A DNA stretch of 64,000 nt from Amycolatopsis sp. QT-25 (GTDB lineage Bacteria > Actinomycetota > Actinomycetes > Mycobacteriales > Pseudonocardiaceae): assembly GCF_029369745.1 (NCBI RefSeq), contig NZ_CP120210.1, positions 7,316,001 through 7,380,000 on the forward strand. The letters are read 5' to 3'. This document shows, in pieces, positions 35,160-43,220 of the stretch. Every line of letters begins with the position of its first letter. Position 1 is the stretch's first letter. The position numbers and the translations under genes were made by a program. The notes under the pieces were generated by a model. That model saw only the letters and a program-made list of their open reading frames with translations. It was not told where the DNA came from and did no database searches.

Positions 35160-36035
35160 GTGGGCGTCGACGCGGATGTGCTGACCGAATGGTTCGACGA
35201 AGTGGGGCGCGATCTGCCCTGGCGGGAACCGGATTGCACCGCCTGGGGGGTGCTCGTCAGCGAGATCATGTTGCAGCAGACGCCGGTCGCGCGCGTCCAG
35301 CCGATCTGGCTCGAGTGGATGGCGCGCTGGCCGGTGCCGTCGGCGCTGGCGGCGTCGTCGCAGGGCGAGGTCGTGCGTGCCTGGGGCAAGCTCGGCTACC
35401 CGCGTCGCGCGTTGCGGCTGCACGCCGCCGCGGCCGTCATCGCCGCCGAACACGGCGACGTCGTTCCGTCCGATGTGGACACTCTGCTCGCGTTGCCGGG
35501 GATCGGCGCGTACACCGCGCGTGCGGTCGCGGCCTTCGCCTACGGCAAGCGGGCGCCGGTGGTGGACACGAACGTCCGGCGCGTGGTGGCCAGGGCGGTG
35601 CACGGCGCGGGTGACGCCGGGCCGCCGTCGAACACCCGTGACATGGCCGACGTGGAGGCGCTGCTGCCGCCGGAGGACGCGCCGGCCGCGAAACTTTCGG
35701 CGGCGCTGATGGAACTCGGCGCGCTCGTCTGCACCGCGCGGTCACCGCGATGCGCGGACTGCCCCCTCTACGAAGACTGCGCCTGGCAGCACGCGGGCAG
35801 ACCCGCCTACGCCGGACCCGCGAAACAGGTCCAGAAGTTCGCCGGGACCGATCGCCAGGTGCGCGGGCTGCTGCTCGACGTCCTGCGCGGAAGCGAAGGC
35901 CCGGTCGAGAAGGCACGGCTCGATCTCGTGTGGAGTGAATCCGGGCAGCGCGACCGCTGCCTCGACTCCCTGCTGGTCGACGGCCTGCTCGAACAGACCA
36001 GGGATGGCCTGTTCGCCCTCCCCGGCGAGCACTAA
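35160..36035 (+). CDS. mutY: A/G-specific adenine glycosylase MutY
   Basis: MutY removes adenine mispaired with 8-oxoguanine. In 291 residues it has the catalytic Glu35 in SEIMLQQT, the helix-hairpin-helix LPGIGAYTARAVAAFAYG, the catalytic Asp in VVDTNVRRVVAR, and the 4Fe-4S motif C-x6-C-x2-C-x5-C in CTARSPRCADCPLYEDC. The C-terminal MutT-like domain is short, as in other actinobacteria. The GTG start lies nine bases after the carbonic anhydrase stop. Confidence 0.96.
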   Translation: MGVDADVLTEWFDEVGRDLPWREPDCTAWGVLVSEIMLQQTPVARVQPIWLEWMARWPVPSALAASSQGEVVRAWGKLGYPRRALRLHAAAAVIAAEHGDVVPSDVDTLLALPGIGAYTARAVAAFAYGKRAPVVDTNVRRVVARAVHGAGDAGPPSNTRDMADVEALLPPEDAPAAKLSAALMELGALVCTARSPRCADCPLYEDCAWQHAGRPAYAGPAKQVQKFAGTDRQVRGLLLDVLRGSEGPVEKARLDLVWSESGQRDRCLDSLLVDGLLEQTRDGLFALPGEH

Positions 36036-36123
36036 CACGTTACGACAAAAGCTGGTCAATGGTTGTCATCGGCGCGCCGGCGGGTTACTTTTCCGGCCAA
36101 CGCGCATGATGGGAGTTTCGCCC

Positions 36124-37086
36124 GTGGCCGACTTCGACCGACGTACCGCGCTCAAGGGCGGCTTGACGGTGAGTGCCGTCGGGCTACTGGGAACAGCGAC
36201 GATTTCCGCCGCCGACGCGGCGTCCGGGGTGCCGGAACCGAAGATCCACGGCACGGCCGCGTGGGGCGCACGGCCGCCGAACGGCGCGATCGAGGTGCAG
36301 AACCACAAGCCGACGTACATCGTCGTGCACCACACGGTCGAGCCGGGGAACGTCACCGACTACACGCTCGAACACGCCTTCTGGGCGTCGCGGGCCATCC
36401 AGAATTTCCACATGGACACCCGTGGCTGGATCGACACCGGCCAGCAGTTCACGAACAGCCGCGGCGGGCACATCACCGAAGGGCGGCATCGCAGCCTGGA
36501 GATCCTGCGTGGCGGAACCCGGCATGTGCTGGGCGCGAACGTGGGCAACAACAACAGCACCTGCATCGGGATCGAGAACGAGGGCCTCTACAGCAAAGAG
36601 GACGTCACGCCGGCACTCTGGAACTCGCTGGTGAAGCTGGTCGCGTACATCGCCTCCCGGTACGGGATCTCGCCGGAGTTCATCAAGGGACACCGCGACT
36701 TCAACTCGACCGAATGCCCGGGAACCGTGTTGTACGACCGGCTGCCGGCGCTGCGCACCGAGGTCGGGAAGCTGCTGGGCGCCTCGACGCCCAAGGTGGG
36801 CCCGCCGGAGTGGCCGCTGCTCAAACCCGGTGACAGCGGGCCACGCGTGCGGACGGCTCAGGAACTCCTGCGGGCCCGCGGTTTCGCCGTACCCGTCGAC
36901 GGCCTGTTCGGACAGTCCACAAAGGACGCGGTCGCCGCGGTGGCGGCGCGGCACGGGCTGGAGCGGGACACCTGCGGCGCGACCGCGGCGACCGACGAGA
37001 CCGGCTTCCTCGGCTCCGACGTCTGGCCGCTCATCGTCGGGTCCGGCACCGATCCGCGGGCGCTGAAAGCACGACTCGCCGGCTGA
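36124..37086 (+). CDS. Tat-exported N-acetylmuramoyl-L-alanine amidase with peptidoglycan-binding domain
   Basis: A 320-residue cell-wall amidase. The N-terminus carries a twin-arginine signal (DRRTALKGG followed by a hydrophobic stretch and ADAASG). The Amidase_2 domain has zinc ligands in VVHHTVEPG and GHRDFNSTECPG; a C-terminal PG_binding_1 repeat follows (PGDSGPRVRTAQELLRARGF, VDGLFGQSTKDAV). It cleaves the stem peptide from muramic acid in peptidoglycan. GTG 36124 has GGGAG eight bases upstream; ATG 36106 and 36109 are alternatives. Its last 56 bases overlap the convergent MFS gene. Confidence 0.88.
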   Translation: MADFDRRTALKGGLTVSAVGLLGTATISAADAASGVPEPKIHGTAAWGARPPNGAIEVQNHKPTYIVVHHTVEPGNVTDYTLEHAFWASRAIQNFHMDTRGWIDTGQQFTNSRGGHITEGRHRSLEILRGGTRHVLGANVGNNNSTCIGIENEGLYSKEDVTPALWNSLVKLVAYIASRYGISPEFIKGHRDFNSTECPGTVLYDRLPALRTEVGKLLGASTPKVGPPEWPLLKPGDSGPRVRTAQELLRARGFAVPVDGLFGQSTKDAVAAVAARHGLERDTCGATAATDETGFLGSDVWPLIVGSGTDPRALKARLAG

Positions 37087-38194
37087 ACAACAGCGGCGAC
37101 AGGACGATCAAGGCGGCACACCAGGGAAGCAGGTCCGTTCCCAGCGGCAGCAACAAGCCGCCGATGAGCGCTCCCCCGGCGACGGCGCCGTTCCAGGCCG
37201 CGATCGTGAGCGACTGGGCGGCGTCGGCCGTGGGGCCCGCGAGCAGGGCGGTGACGGCCTGGAAAGCGGTCGGCGCGCCGCCGAACCCCAGGCCCCACAG
37301 CCCCGCGGCGGCCAGCACCAGACCGTGGACCCCGTCGCTCACCCCCAGTAGCACGATGGCGGTGGCGGTCACGGCGGTGCAGGTCAGCAGCACGGCGCGA
37401 GGACGGCCGTCGAGCGCGGAGCCGACCGCGACCAGCCCGCCCACCGCGGCACAACCGAACACCAGCAGGGCCGCGGCAGGCAACGTCGCCGCGCCGAGCC
37501 CGGCGAGCACCGGCCCGATGTAGGTGTAGGCCACGTTGTGCCCCAACGAGAACAGCGCCACCGTCGCCAGCACGGGCCGCATCCCCGGCAACCGTGACGC
37601 GGCCAGCGGCCGGGTGGTAGCCACCGGATCCGAGGACCCGGTGGCTACGGCGGGCACCGCGACGAGCACCCACCCCAGCAGCGGAACGGTGATCAACGCC
37701 ATCGCGGCGAACGCCCAGCGCCAGTCGGCCAGTTCACCGAGCGCGGTACCGGCGGGCACGCCGAGGGCGAAGCCGATCGGGGTGCCGGACATCGCCACGG
37801 CCAGCGCGCGCCCGGTGCGTCCCGGCGGGGCGAGCCGCATCGCGTAACCGGCGACGAGGGACCACATCACCCCGGTCAGCGCCCCGGAGACCACCCGCGT
37901 GGCCAGGATCAGCGGGTACGACGACGACACGGCGATCACCAGATTGGTGATCAGGAAGCCGGTGATCAGCGCCAGAAGCAGCCGTTTGCGCGGCACACGC
38001 AGCGTCGCGCCGGTGAGCGGGATGGCGGTGAGCGCGGTGGTGATTGCATAGACCGTCACCAGCTGGCCGGTGGCCGACGGGGACACCCCCAGCTCCGCGG
38101 ACATGCCCAGCAGCAACCCGGCGGGCAGCACTTCGGTGAGGCAGCCGAGGAAGACCGTCGTCGTCAGCGCGAGCAGCGCGGGGAGGGGCGGCAT
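37031..38194 (-). CDS. MFS exporter (Cmx/AraJ-like)
   Basis: A 387-residue 12-TM major facilitator of the drug:proton antiporter-1 type, with the motif-A-like loop GATLRVPRKRLLLALITGF and motif C-like APPGRTGRALAVAMSGTPIG ... GVPAGTALGE. The closest look-alikes are chloramphenicol and arabinose exporters; the substrate is unknown. The ATG at 38194 begins directly with the first membrane helix. Its C-terminal tail (after LLFSRRVVLS) overlaps the amidase 3' end, which suggests that the tail is not constrained. Confidence 0.88.
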   Translation of the reverse strand: MPPLPALLALTTTVFLGCLTEVLPAGLLLGMSAELGVSPSATGQLVTVYAITTALTAIPLTGATLRVPRKRLLLALITGFLITNLVIAVSSSYPLILATRVVSGALTGVMWSLVAGYAMRLAPPGRTGRALAVAMSGTPIGFALGVPAGTALGELADWRWAFAAMALITVPLLGWVLVAVPAVATGSSDPVATTRPLAASRLPGMRPVLATVALFSLGHNVAYTYIGPVLAGLGAATLPAAALLVFGCAAVGGLVAVGSALDGRPRAVLLTCTAVTATAIVLLGVSDGVHGLVLAAAGLWGLGFGGAPTAFQAVTALLAGPTADAAQSLTIAAWNGAVAGGALIGGLLLPLGTDLLPWCAALIVLSPLLFSRRVVLSAPADRCRTRR

Positions 38195-38362
38195 GCCCCG
38201 ACGATCGCTTGCCCGGCGTCGCGCGGGGTAGTCCCTGGCGGGTATGCCGCCGCGTTATCGGCCGGGGATAACCCCACGGCATGACCGGCTGACAGTGCCG
38301 CGCGCGGCACGGACGGACGCACGATGACCGGGCATCCTCCCCCGTAGAGAGAAGGCTCGTTC

Positions 38363-39805
38363 ATGACCGTGCGGATTCGGTGGCAGGAGCCATTGTGCAC
38401 CGCGTTGCTCGCCACCACGATGATCGGCGCCTGCCCGGCTTCGGTGGCGGCCCAGCCGGAACCCGGCAGCGACGGGTACGTGCACGTCTCACCCGACGGC
38501 ACCGTCCTCGGCCCCGATCCTTACTACCCGAAGGACGGCAACGGCGGTTACGACGTCGACAAGTACTCCCTCGCGTTGGACTACGCGCCGTACGCGATGC
38601 TGTTGAGCGGCAAAGCGACGATCACCGCGACGGCGACCCAGGACCTGAACCGGTTCGACCTCGACCTGCGCGGGCTCACCGTACGATCGGTCACCGTCGA
38701 CGGCGTGGCCGCCGCGTTCCGCCGGGCGGGCGAACACGAACTCGTGATCACCCCGCGGACCCCGCTGGCCGCGGGCAAGCGGTTCACCGTCGTGGTCGAC
38801 TACGGCGGGCGCCCGGAGCCGATCGCCACGGCACGCGGCCGGGTCGGCTGGCTGGCCGCCTACGGCGATTCCGCCGTGGCCACCGGGCAGCCGCGTTCGG
38901 CGATGACCTGGTTCCCCGTCAACGGCACCGAAGTCGACAAGGCCACCTTGCACGTCTCCGTCACCGTTCTGGAGGAATTCTCCGTGCTGGGCAACGGTTC
39001 CCCGGTCTCGGACGTCCCCGCGGGCGCGGGACGGCACACCGTCACCTGGGCGGAGGACTCCGCCCTCGCACCGAGTACGGCGATGCTCGGCATCGGGCGC
39101 TGGGAGGTCGAGAGGATCACGCTTCCCGGTGGCCGGACCGCGATCAACGCCTACCATCCGTGCGCGACGGGCAAGCGCGAACTCGGCGGCAAGCTGCCCG
39201 AGGTGCTGGAATTCCTCACCGGGAAGTTCGGCGACTACCCGCAGTCGGCGGCGGGCGGGCTGTTCCTCGACCGTTCCCTCGGCTACACGCACGGCGCCCA
39301 GACCCGGCCGGTGTACGGCCGCGCGGCCACCATCGCCGACCTGGTGTACGCCACCGCGTACCAGTGGTGGGGGGCCGGTGTGAGCGGCAAGATGTGGCGC
39401 GACGCGCTGATGCCCGAAGCCATCGCGCAGTACGCGGTGTGGCTGTGGGACGAGAGCGAGAACGGGGTCGACCTCGACCGGCGGTACCGCGAGCTGGTGG
39501 CCGGGGTGAGCGGTGACGCGGGCTTCTGGGCACCCGAACTCACCGATCCCGGCAAGGGCACCGAATTCGCGCCCACCACCAAAGCGGTGCTGATGGTGCA
39601 CGCGCTCCGGCGGCTCATCGGCGACGACGCGTTCTTCCAGATCTTGGCGGGATTCCCGATGATCAACCCGCAGGGAAATCAGGACTGGCACGACTTCGAG
39701 CTCTACGTCTCCGCGATGACGCAGCTCGACCTCGGCGAGTTCAACCGGGCGTGGCTGCACAGCACGGTGCGGCCGCCGGACGACCTCCTCTTTCCCGGGC
39801 ACTGA
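38363..39805 (+). CDS. Secreted M1 peptidase homologue with destroyed zinc site (pseudoenzyme)
   Basis: A 480-residue secreted paralogue of the two M1 proteins at 45,857 and 55,005, sharing the DPYYPKDGNGGYDVDKY start and overall fold. The signal peptide ends near ASVAAQ. The zinc motif HExxH is replaced by YATAY (residues 329-333), the substrate-anchoring Glu of the GxMEN-like motif is replaced (YTHGAQ against FSLETQ in the paralogue), and the catalytic Tyr region reads FAPTTKAV against FRGVYDKG. The downstream Glu ligand (PEAIAQYAVW) remains. All sites changed without frameshift or stop, so the protein is under selection for another role, such as binding peptide or regulating its paralogues (inference). 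RBS AGAGAAGG. Confidence 0.9.
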   Translation: MTVRIRWQEPLCTALLATTMIGACPASVAAQPEPGSDGYVHVSPDGTVLGPDPYYPKDGNGGYDVDKYSLALDYAPYAMLLSGKATITATATQDLNRFDLDLRGLTVRSVTVDGVAAAFRRAGEHELVITPRTPLAAGKRFTVVVDYGGRPEPIATARGRVGWLAAYGDSAVATGQPRSAMTWFPVNGTEVDKATLHVSVTVLEEFSVLGNGSPVSDVPAGAGRHTVTWAEDSALAPSTAMLGIGRWEVERITLPGGRTAINAYHPCATGKRELGGKLPEVLEFLTGKFGDYPQSAAGGLFLDRSLGYTHGAQTRPVYGRAATIADLVYATAYQWWGAGVSGKMWRDALMPEAIAQYAVWLWDESENGVDLDRRYRELVAGVSGDAGFWAPELTDPGKGTEFAPTTKAVLMVHALRRLIGDDAFFQILAGFPMINPQGNQDWHDFELYVSAMTQLDLGEFNRAWLHSTVRPPDDLLFPGH

Positions 39806-39819
39806 CGGACCTCGTGAGT

Positions 39820-39856
39820 GCACGAGTACCTGAAGGTCCCCTTCAGGTACTCGTGC
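39820..39856. terminator. Hairpin after the M1 pseudoenzyme gene
   Basis: Perfect 17-bp arms GCACGAGTACCTGAAGG (39820-39836) and complement (39840-39856) with a 3-nt loop, beginning 15 bases after the stop codon. Strong terminator candidate; contains the AAGG/CCTT core shared with other hairpins in the window. Confidence 0.85.
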
Positions 39857-39915
39857 GGGCAAAGACACTGGCACCTGAGCCGCCGCACCGATGCGGCGAA
39901 TTCGGGTGATCGACC

Positions 39916-40034
39916 GGACGTCACGCGTGATCAGGTGGACGTCACGCGTGACTGGATGGACGGCACACGCGCGGCCGGGATCCGCCGGGAGTCGTCCGCC
40001 TGAACACGCGTGTCGTCCGTCCAATCACACGAGA
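39916..40034. repeat. 21-bp repeat array, three direct and two inverted units
   Basis: Units beginning GGACG start at 39916, 39937 and 39958, exactly 21 bp apart, with TCACGCGTGA as core in the first two. Inverted units beginning CGTCC start at 39993 and 40014, again 21 bp apart, with cores CACGCGTG and CACACGAG. The array lies between the hairpin at 39,820 and the 3' end of the LysR gene, in non-coding DNA, and has the same design as the array at 58,969-59,222. Confidence 0.75.
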
Positions 40035-40074
40035 CCGCCGTCCACGCACCGGCAGTCCGTACCCAGGACCGTCC

Positions 40075-41055
40075 TCACCACTCACGGGTCCTGTCCAGGT
40101 ACGCCGCATAGACCGGCGCCGTCTTCGCCTCGGCCCAGTACGCCTCGACCACCGCGGAGATCAGCTCCGCCCGCCGCCCCGCCACGAAGGTCTCCTTGTT
40201 CCAGGCGAGCACATGCCTGCGCGGCAACACGTTCCCGCGCAGCGGCCGGGTCACCAGGCCTTGGTTCCGCGGATCGCAGATCGGCTGCGAAAGCCCGATC
40301 GCGCCGGACCGCACCACCAGCAACGCCACCTGCTGCGAAGTCACCTGATGGGCGACCGACGGGCTGAACCCGTGCCGCACGCAGGTTTCCACGAAATACC
40401 TGGTGAACGTGGCCGCCGATGAGTCGGACACCATCACCCAGGCTTCGTCCCGCAGCGCCCGCAGGTCGATCGTCTCCTCGCCCGCGAGCGGATGGTCTTC
40501 CGGCAGCAGGACGAAGGTCGGCTCGGTCGCCACCACCGCGGTGTCCACGTTCGCGGGGATTTCGAGCTCGTAACCCGGATAGTCCTTGACCAGCCCCACT
40601 TCCGCACGCCGCTGGGCCAGCAGAGGCAGCAGCCGTCCGGGGTGGTCGTCGTGGACGACCTGCACCTCGGAGATCTCCGGCCACAGCCCGGTCACCAACG
40701 ACGGCAGACGCGCCACCAGCGCGCTCGCCACCGCCGCCACCCGGACGACGCCGGGCGGGCCGCTGGGACAGACGCGCTGCTCGAGGTCTTCGAGCAGTTT
40801 GTCCAGCTGTGGCAGCAAAGCGGCGGTGCGGCGTAACAGCAGTTCGCCCATCGGCGTCGGTGTCACCCGGCCTTCGCGCCGCTCGAACAGCTGATAGCCC
40901 AGCATGTTCTCCAGCCGCTTGAGTTGCGCGGAAACCGCGGGCTGGGTGACACCGAGAGCGATCGCGGCACGGGAAAGGCTGCCCGTGTCCGCGATCGCCC
41001 GGATCACCCGCAGGTGGTGGACATCCAGCTGTACGACGTCGAACTCCTTTGTCAC
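40075..41055 (-). CDS. LysR-family regulator of the cyclodipeptide synthase operon
   Basis: A 326-residue LysR regulator: N-terminal winged HTH (LRVIRAIADTGSLSRAAIAL, GVTQPAVSAQLKRLENMLG) and a type-2 periplasmic-binding-like effector domain. The GTG start at 41055 overlaps the permease stop in GTGA, so it is the third coupled gene of the cyclodipeptide synthase operon. Its C-terminal end (RRHVLAWNKETF ... VEAYWAEAKTAPVYAAYL) resembles that of the divergent LysR at 43,221, so the two are relatives, perhaps sensing related ligands. Confidence 0.9.
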   Translation of the reverse strand: MTKEFDVVQLDVHHLRVIRAIADTGSLSRAAIALGVTQPAVSAQLKRLENMLGYQLFERREGRVTPTPMGELLLRRTAALLPQLDKLLEDLEQRVCPSGPPGVVRVAAVASALVARLPSLVTGLWPEISEVQVVHDDHPGRLLPLLAQRRAEVGLVKDYPGYELEIPANVDTAVVATEPTFVLLPEDHPLAGEETIDLRALRDEAWVMVSDSSAATFTRYFVETCVRHGFSPSVAHQVTSQQVALLVVRSGAIGLSQPICDPRNQGLVTRPLRGNVLPRRHVLAWNKETFVAGRRAELISAVVEAYWAEAKTAPVYAAYLDRTREW

Positions 41056-42371
41056 GAACGGGTTTTCGACCCGCCGAAAGAAGTCATGGCCGAGGGAAGC
41101 ACCGCGGACGCGGTTCGTCTGCCGAGCAGAATATACAGCAGAAAAGCACCGAAAACGGAATTCACCGTCGGGATTCCCCACGGCAGCCAGCTGCCCACCG
41201 CGGCCCCGGCCACCCAGCAGATCAGCCCGGCGGGAACCCAGGACGGGCAGGTCGAAGGCAGTGCTCCGGACGCGCGGCCGGCTTCCAGTTCCGGTTTCCA
41301 GCGCCGGACCACGTAGTACTCGGCGATCACCACCCCCGCCACCGGTGGTGTGAGCACGCCGACCCAGGTCAGGAAGGCGGTGAAATGGTCGAGGATGCCG
41401 ATCGCGGAGAGCACCGTGCCGAGACCGCCGAGCAGCAGCGTCGCCGTGGTGCGGTCCAGCCGCCGGGACAGCAGCACCTGCACGGCGTTCACCAGCCCGA
41501 GCGAGGACGAGTAGAGGTTCCAGTCGTTGATCTTCAGGATCGCGGTGACCAGGATCAGCGTGCCGAGCACCCCCGACGACGAGGTGATGATCCCGACCAC
41601 GTCGGCGCTTTTCGCCGCGTGCGCGAGCAACACCCCGATCAGGCCGATCAGGTACTGGCCGAGGGTGACGCTGACCAGGGTCTGCTTCACCACGTCGGAC
41701 GCGGTCCGGTTGAACCGGGTCATGTCCGGGGTCATGATCGCGCCCATGATGAACGCGCCCGCCACCAGCGTGGTGCCCTGCGCCAGCGACATCGACGGCC
41801 CCGGCGGCGGTTCGGACATCAGCGCGGGCAGCGAATGGTCGTCGAGGGCGGTGATGATCGAAAAGCCCGCCAGCGCGAGGAAAGCGGGCACCGTGAGATA
41901 CGCCGTCCAGGCCATCGCGTGGAAGCCGACCACGACGATCGCGGTCACCAGCGCGCCGCCGGCGAGCGCCCACACCCACACCGGCGGGCCGCCCATCAAC
42001 GCGTGCAGACCGTGGGCGAACACGTCGTTCTGCACGCCGAACCAGCCCGCCAGGCTCACCGTCATCAGCAGCCCGACCAGCGAAGAACCGCCGGTGCCGA
42101 AGCCCGCCCAGCGCGCGAGCACCGACGTCGAAAGTCCTTCCCGGGTGCCCGCGACGCCCATCAGGATGGTGATGATCTCCAGCAGTACCGAACCGATCGT
42201 GATGGCCAGCACCGCGTCCCGGAAGGTCATGCCGAAGCCGAGCACCGCGCCGAGCAGGAACTGGTGGAACGAGGACACCTGCCCGAACCGTTGCAGGGCG
42301 ACGGAAATCCAGGAGTAGCGGCGTTCGGTGGGCACCCGGCGCAGCGAGAAGTCGTCGTGGTCCACGATCAC
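41052..42371 (-). CDS. NCS1-family permease (cytosine/purine permease-like)
   Basis: A 439-residue permease with about twelve membrane segments and the NCS1 look: SSFHQFLLGAVLGFGMTFRD at TM1, GWFGVQNDVFAHGL, the loop TPDMTRFNRTASD and AEYYVVRRWKPEL near the end. NCS1 proteins carry nucleobases, allantoin, hydantoins or thiamine; a cyclic dipeptide is a diketopiperazine, a small cyclic diamide of comparable shape, so uptake or release of the synthase product is a reasonable but untested idea. The GTG start overlaps the synthase stop in GTGA (GTG 42365 is an alternative), and the stop overlaps the LysR start. Confidence 0.87.
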   Translation of the reverse strand: MIVDHDDFSLRRVPTERRYSWISVALQRFGQVSSFHQFLLGAVLGFGMTFRDAVLAITIGSVLLEIITILMGVAGTREGLSTSVLARWAGFGTGGSSLVGLLMTVSLAGWFGVQNDVFAHGLHALMGGPPVWVWALAGGALVTAIVVVGFHAMAWTAYLTVPAFLALAGFSIITALDDHSLPALMSEPPPGPSMSLAQGTTLVAGAFIMGAIMTPDMTRFNRTASDVVKQTLVSVTLGQYLIGLIGVLLAHAAKSADVVGIITSSSGVLGTLILVTAILKINDWNLYSSSLGLVNAVQVLLSRRLDRTTATLLLGGLGTVLSAIGILDHFTAFLTWVGVLTPPVAGVVIAEYYVVRRWKPELEAGRASGALPSTCPSWVPAGLICWVAGAAVGSWLPWGIPTVNSVFGAFLLYILLGRRTASAVLPSAMTSFGGSKTRS

Positions 42372-43054
42372 TCCACCCGTTCCGGGACGGCTTGTTCGAG
42401 GACGGCGAAACCCTGGCCGGGCAGTGGCCGCCAGGAGAGTTCGCCGCGGTAGAGCCGTTCGAGGAACGGGACCCGCTGGTGGTAGGCGAACACGGAACTG
42501 CCGACCCCGGCCACGGCGACGGTGCCGACGAACATCGGCAATTCGGCGAGGAAATACCGGACGGCGCTGCGCAGCTGGTCGTGCGTGGGGTGTTCGCCTT
42601 CGGGCAGCCGCCGGTCCAGCACCCAGCCCGTGGCGCCGAGGCACTGCCGGGCGAATTCCGGGTCGGTGGCGAACCGCCGGTGCGCCTCGGAAAGCAGGCC
42701 CAGATACGCGGGATCGGTTTCGAGCACCGCGGTGTCCAGGATCAGGGGGTGCGGATCCGACGGGCAGACCTGCTGCAGCGCGCGGACGATCTTGTTGCGC
42801 GTGTAATTGCCCTGCCGCTGCGCCTTCTGCGCGGCGCGCACCGGGTCGTAGCCGAGTGCTTCGAGGGTGAACGCGGACGGCCCGTCCGGGACGAAGAAAT
42901 GAAAACTCCCGAAGGCGGACCCGGCCCAGCGGGCGAGATCGGCGATACGATCGACGGTGAAATAGCTGTTGAAGGGGCTGACGCCGAGGCAAACGTGCTC
43001 GGCCCGCGCCAGCGGATCGGCGCAATGCTCGGTGAGCGGCAGTGGTCGCGGCAA
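42368..43054 (-). CDS. Cyclodipeptide synthase (tRNA-dependent, NYH type)
   Basis: Cyclodipeptide synthases take two aminoacyl-tRNAs and make a cyclic dipeptide through an aminoacyl-enzyme on a Ser. In this 228-residue protein every reference residue of AlbC is found at a constant offset of 11: catalytic Ser26 (AlbC 37) and Asn29 (40) in LGVSPFNSYF, Tyr167 (178) and Glu171 (182) in RYFLAELP, and Tyr191-His192 (202-203) in FAYHQRVP. The Asn/Tyr-His set marks the NYH subfamily. A basic tRNA-contacting helix (RAAQKAQRQGNYTRNK) is present. TTG 43054 has AGGAG six bases upstream. First gene of a coupled operon with an NCS1 permease and LysR; no oxidase or P450 is adjacent. Confidence 0.93.
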   Translation of the reverse strand: MPRPLPLTEHCADPLARAEHVCLGVSPFNSYFTVDRIADLARWAGSAFGSFHFFVPDGPSAFTLEALGYDPVRAAQKAQRQGNYTRNKIVRALQQVCPSDPHPLILDTAVLETDPAYLGLLSEAHRRFATDPEFARQCLGATGWVLDRRLPEGEHPTHDQLRSAVRYFLAELPMFVGTVAVAGVGSSVFAYHQRVPFLERLYRGELSWRPLPGQGFAVLEQAVPERVE

Positions 43055-43118
43055 GACGGCTCCTGAATCGCGTGATATACGGGAGAAGAGGCGTCGACCG
43101 AACGTAACCGTGGCCCGA

Positions 43119-43135
43119 TGGCACGGGTATTGCCA
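43119..43135. promoter_or_regulatory. LysR-type dyad between the synthase operon and divergent LysR gene
   Basis: TGGCACGGGTATTGCCA is a 5-7-5 inverted repeat with the T-N11-A form of LysR recognition sites. It lies 65 bases upstream of the synthase TTG and 86 bases upstream of the divergent LysR ATG, where one regulator could control both. Confidence 0.55.
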
Positions 43136-43220
43136 CTGAATGTTGTCACCGGATTATGAGAAACGGCCGCTCTCGACTTTCGGAGGTGCCGGGCGCGAAC
43201 GGGCCGCGGTATACGAAGTC

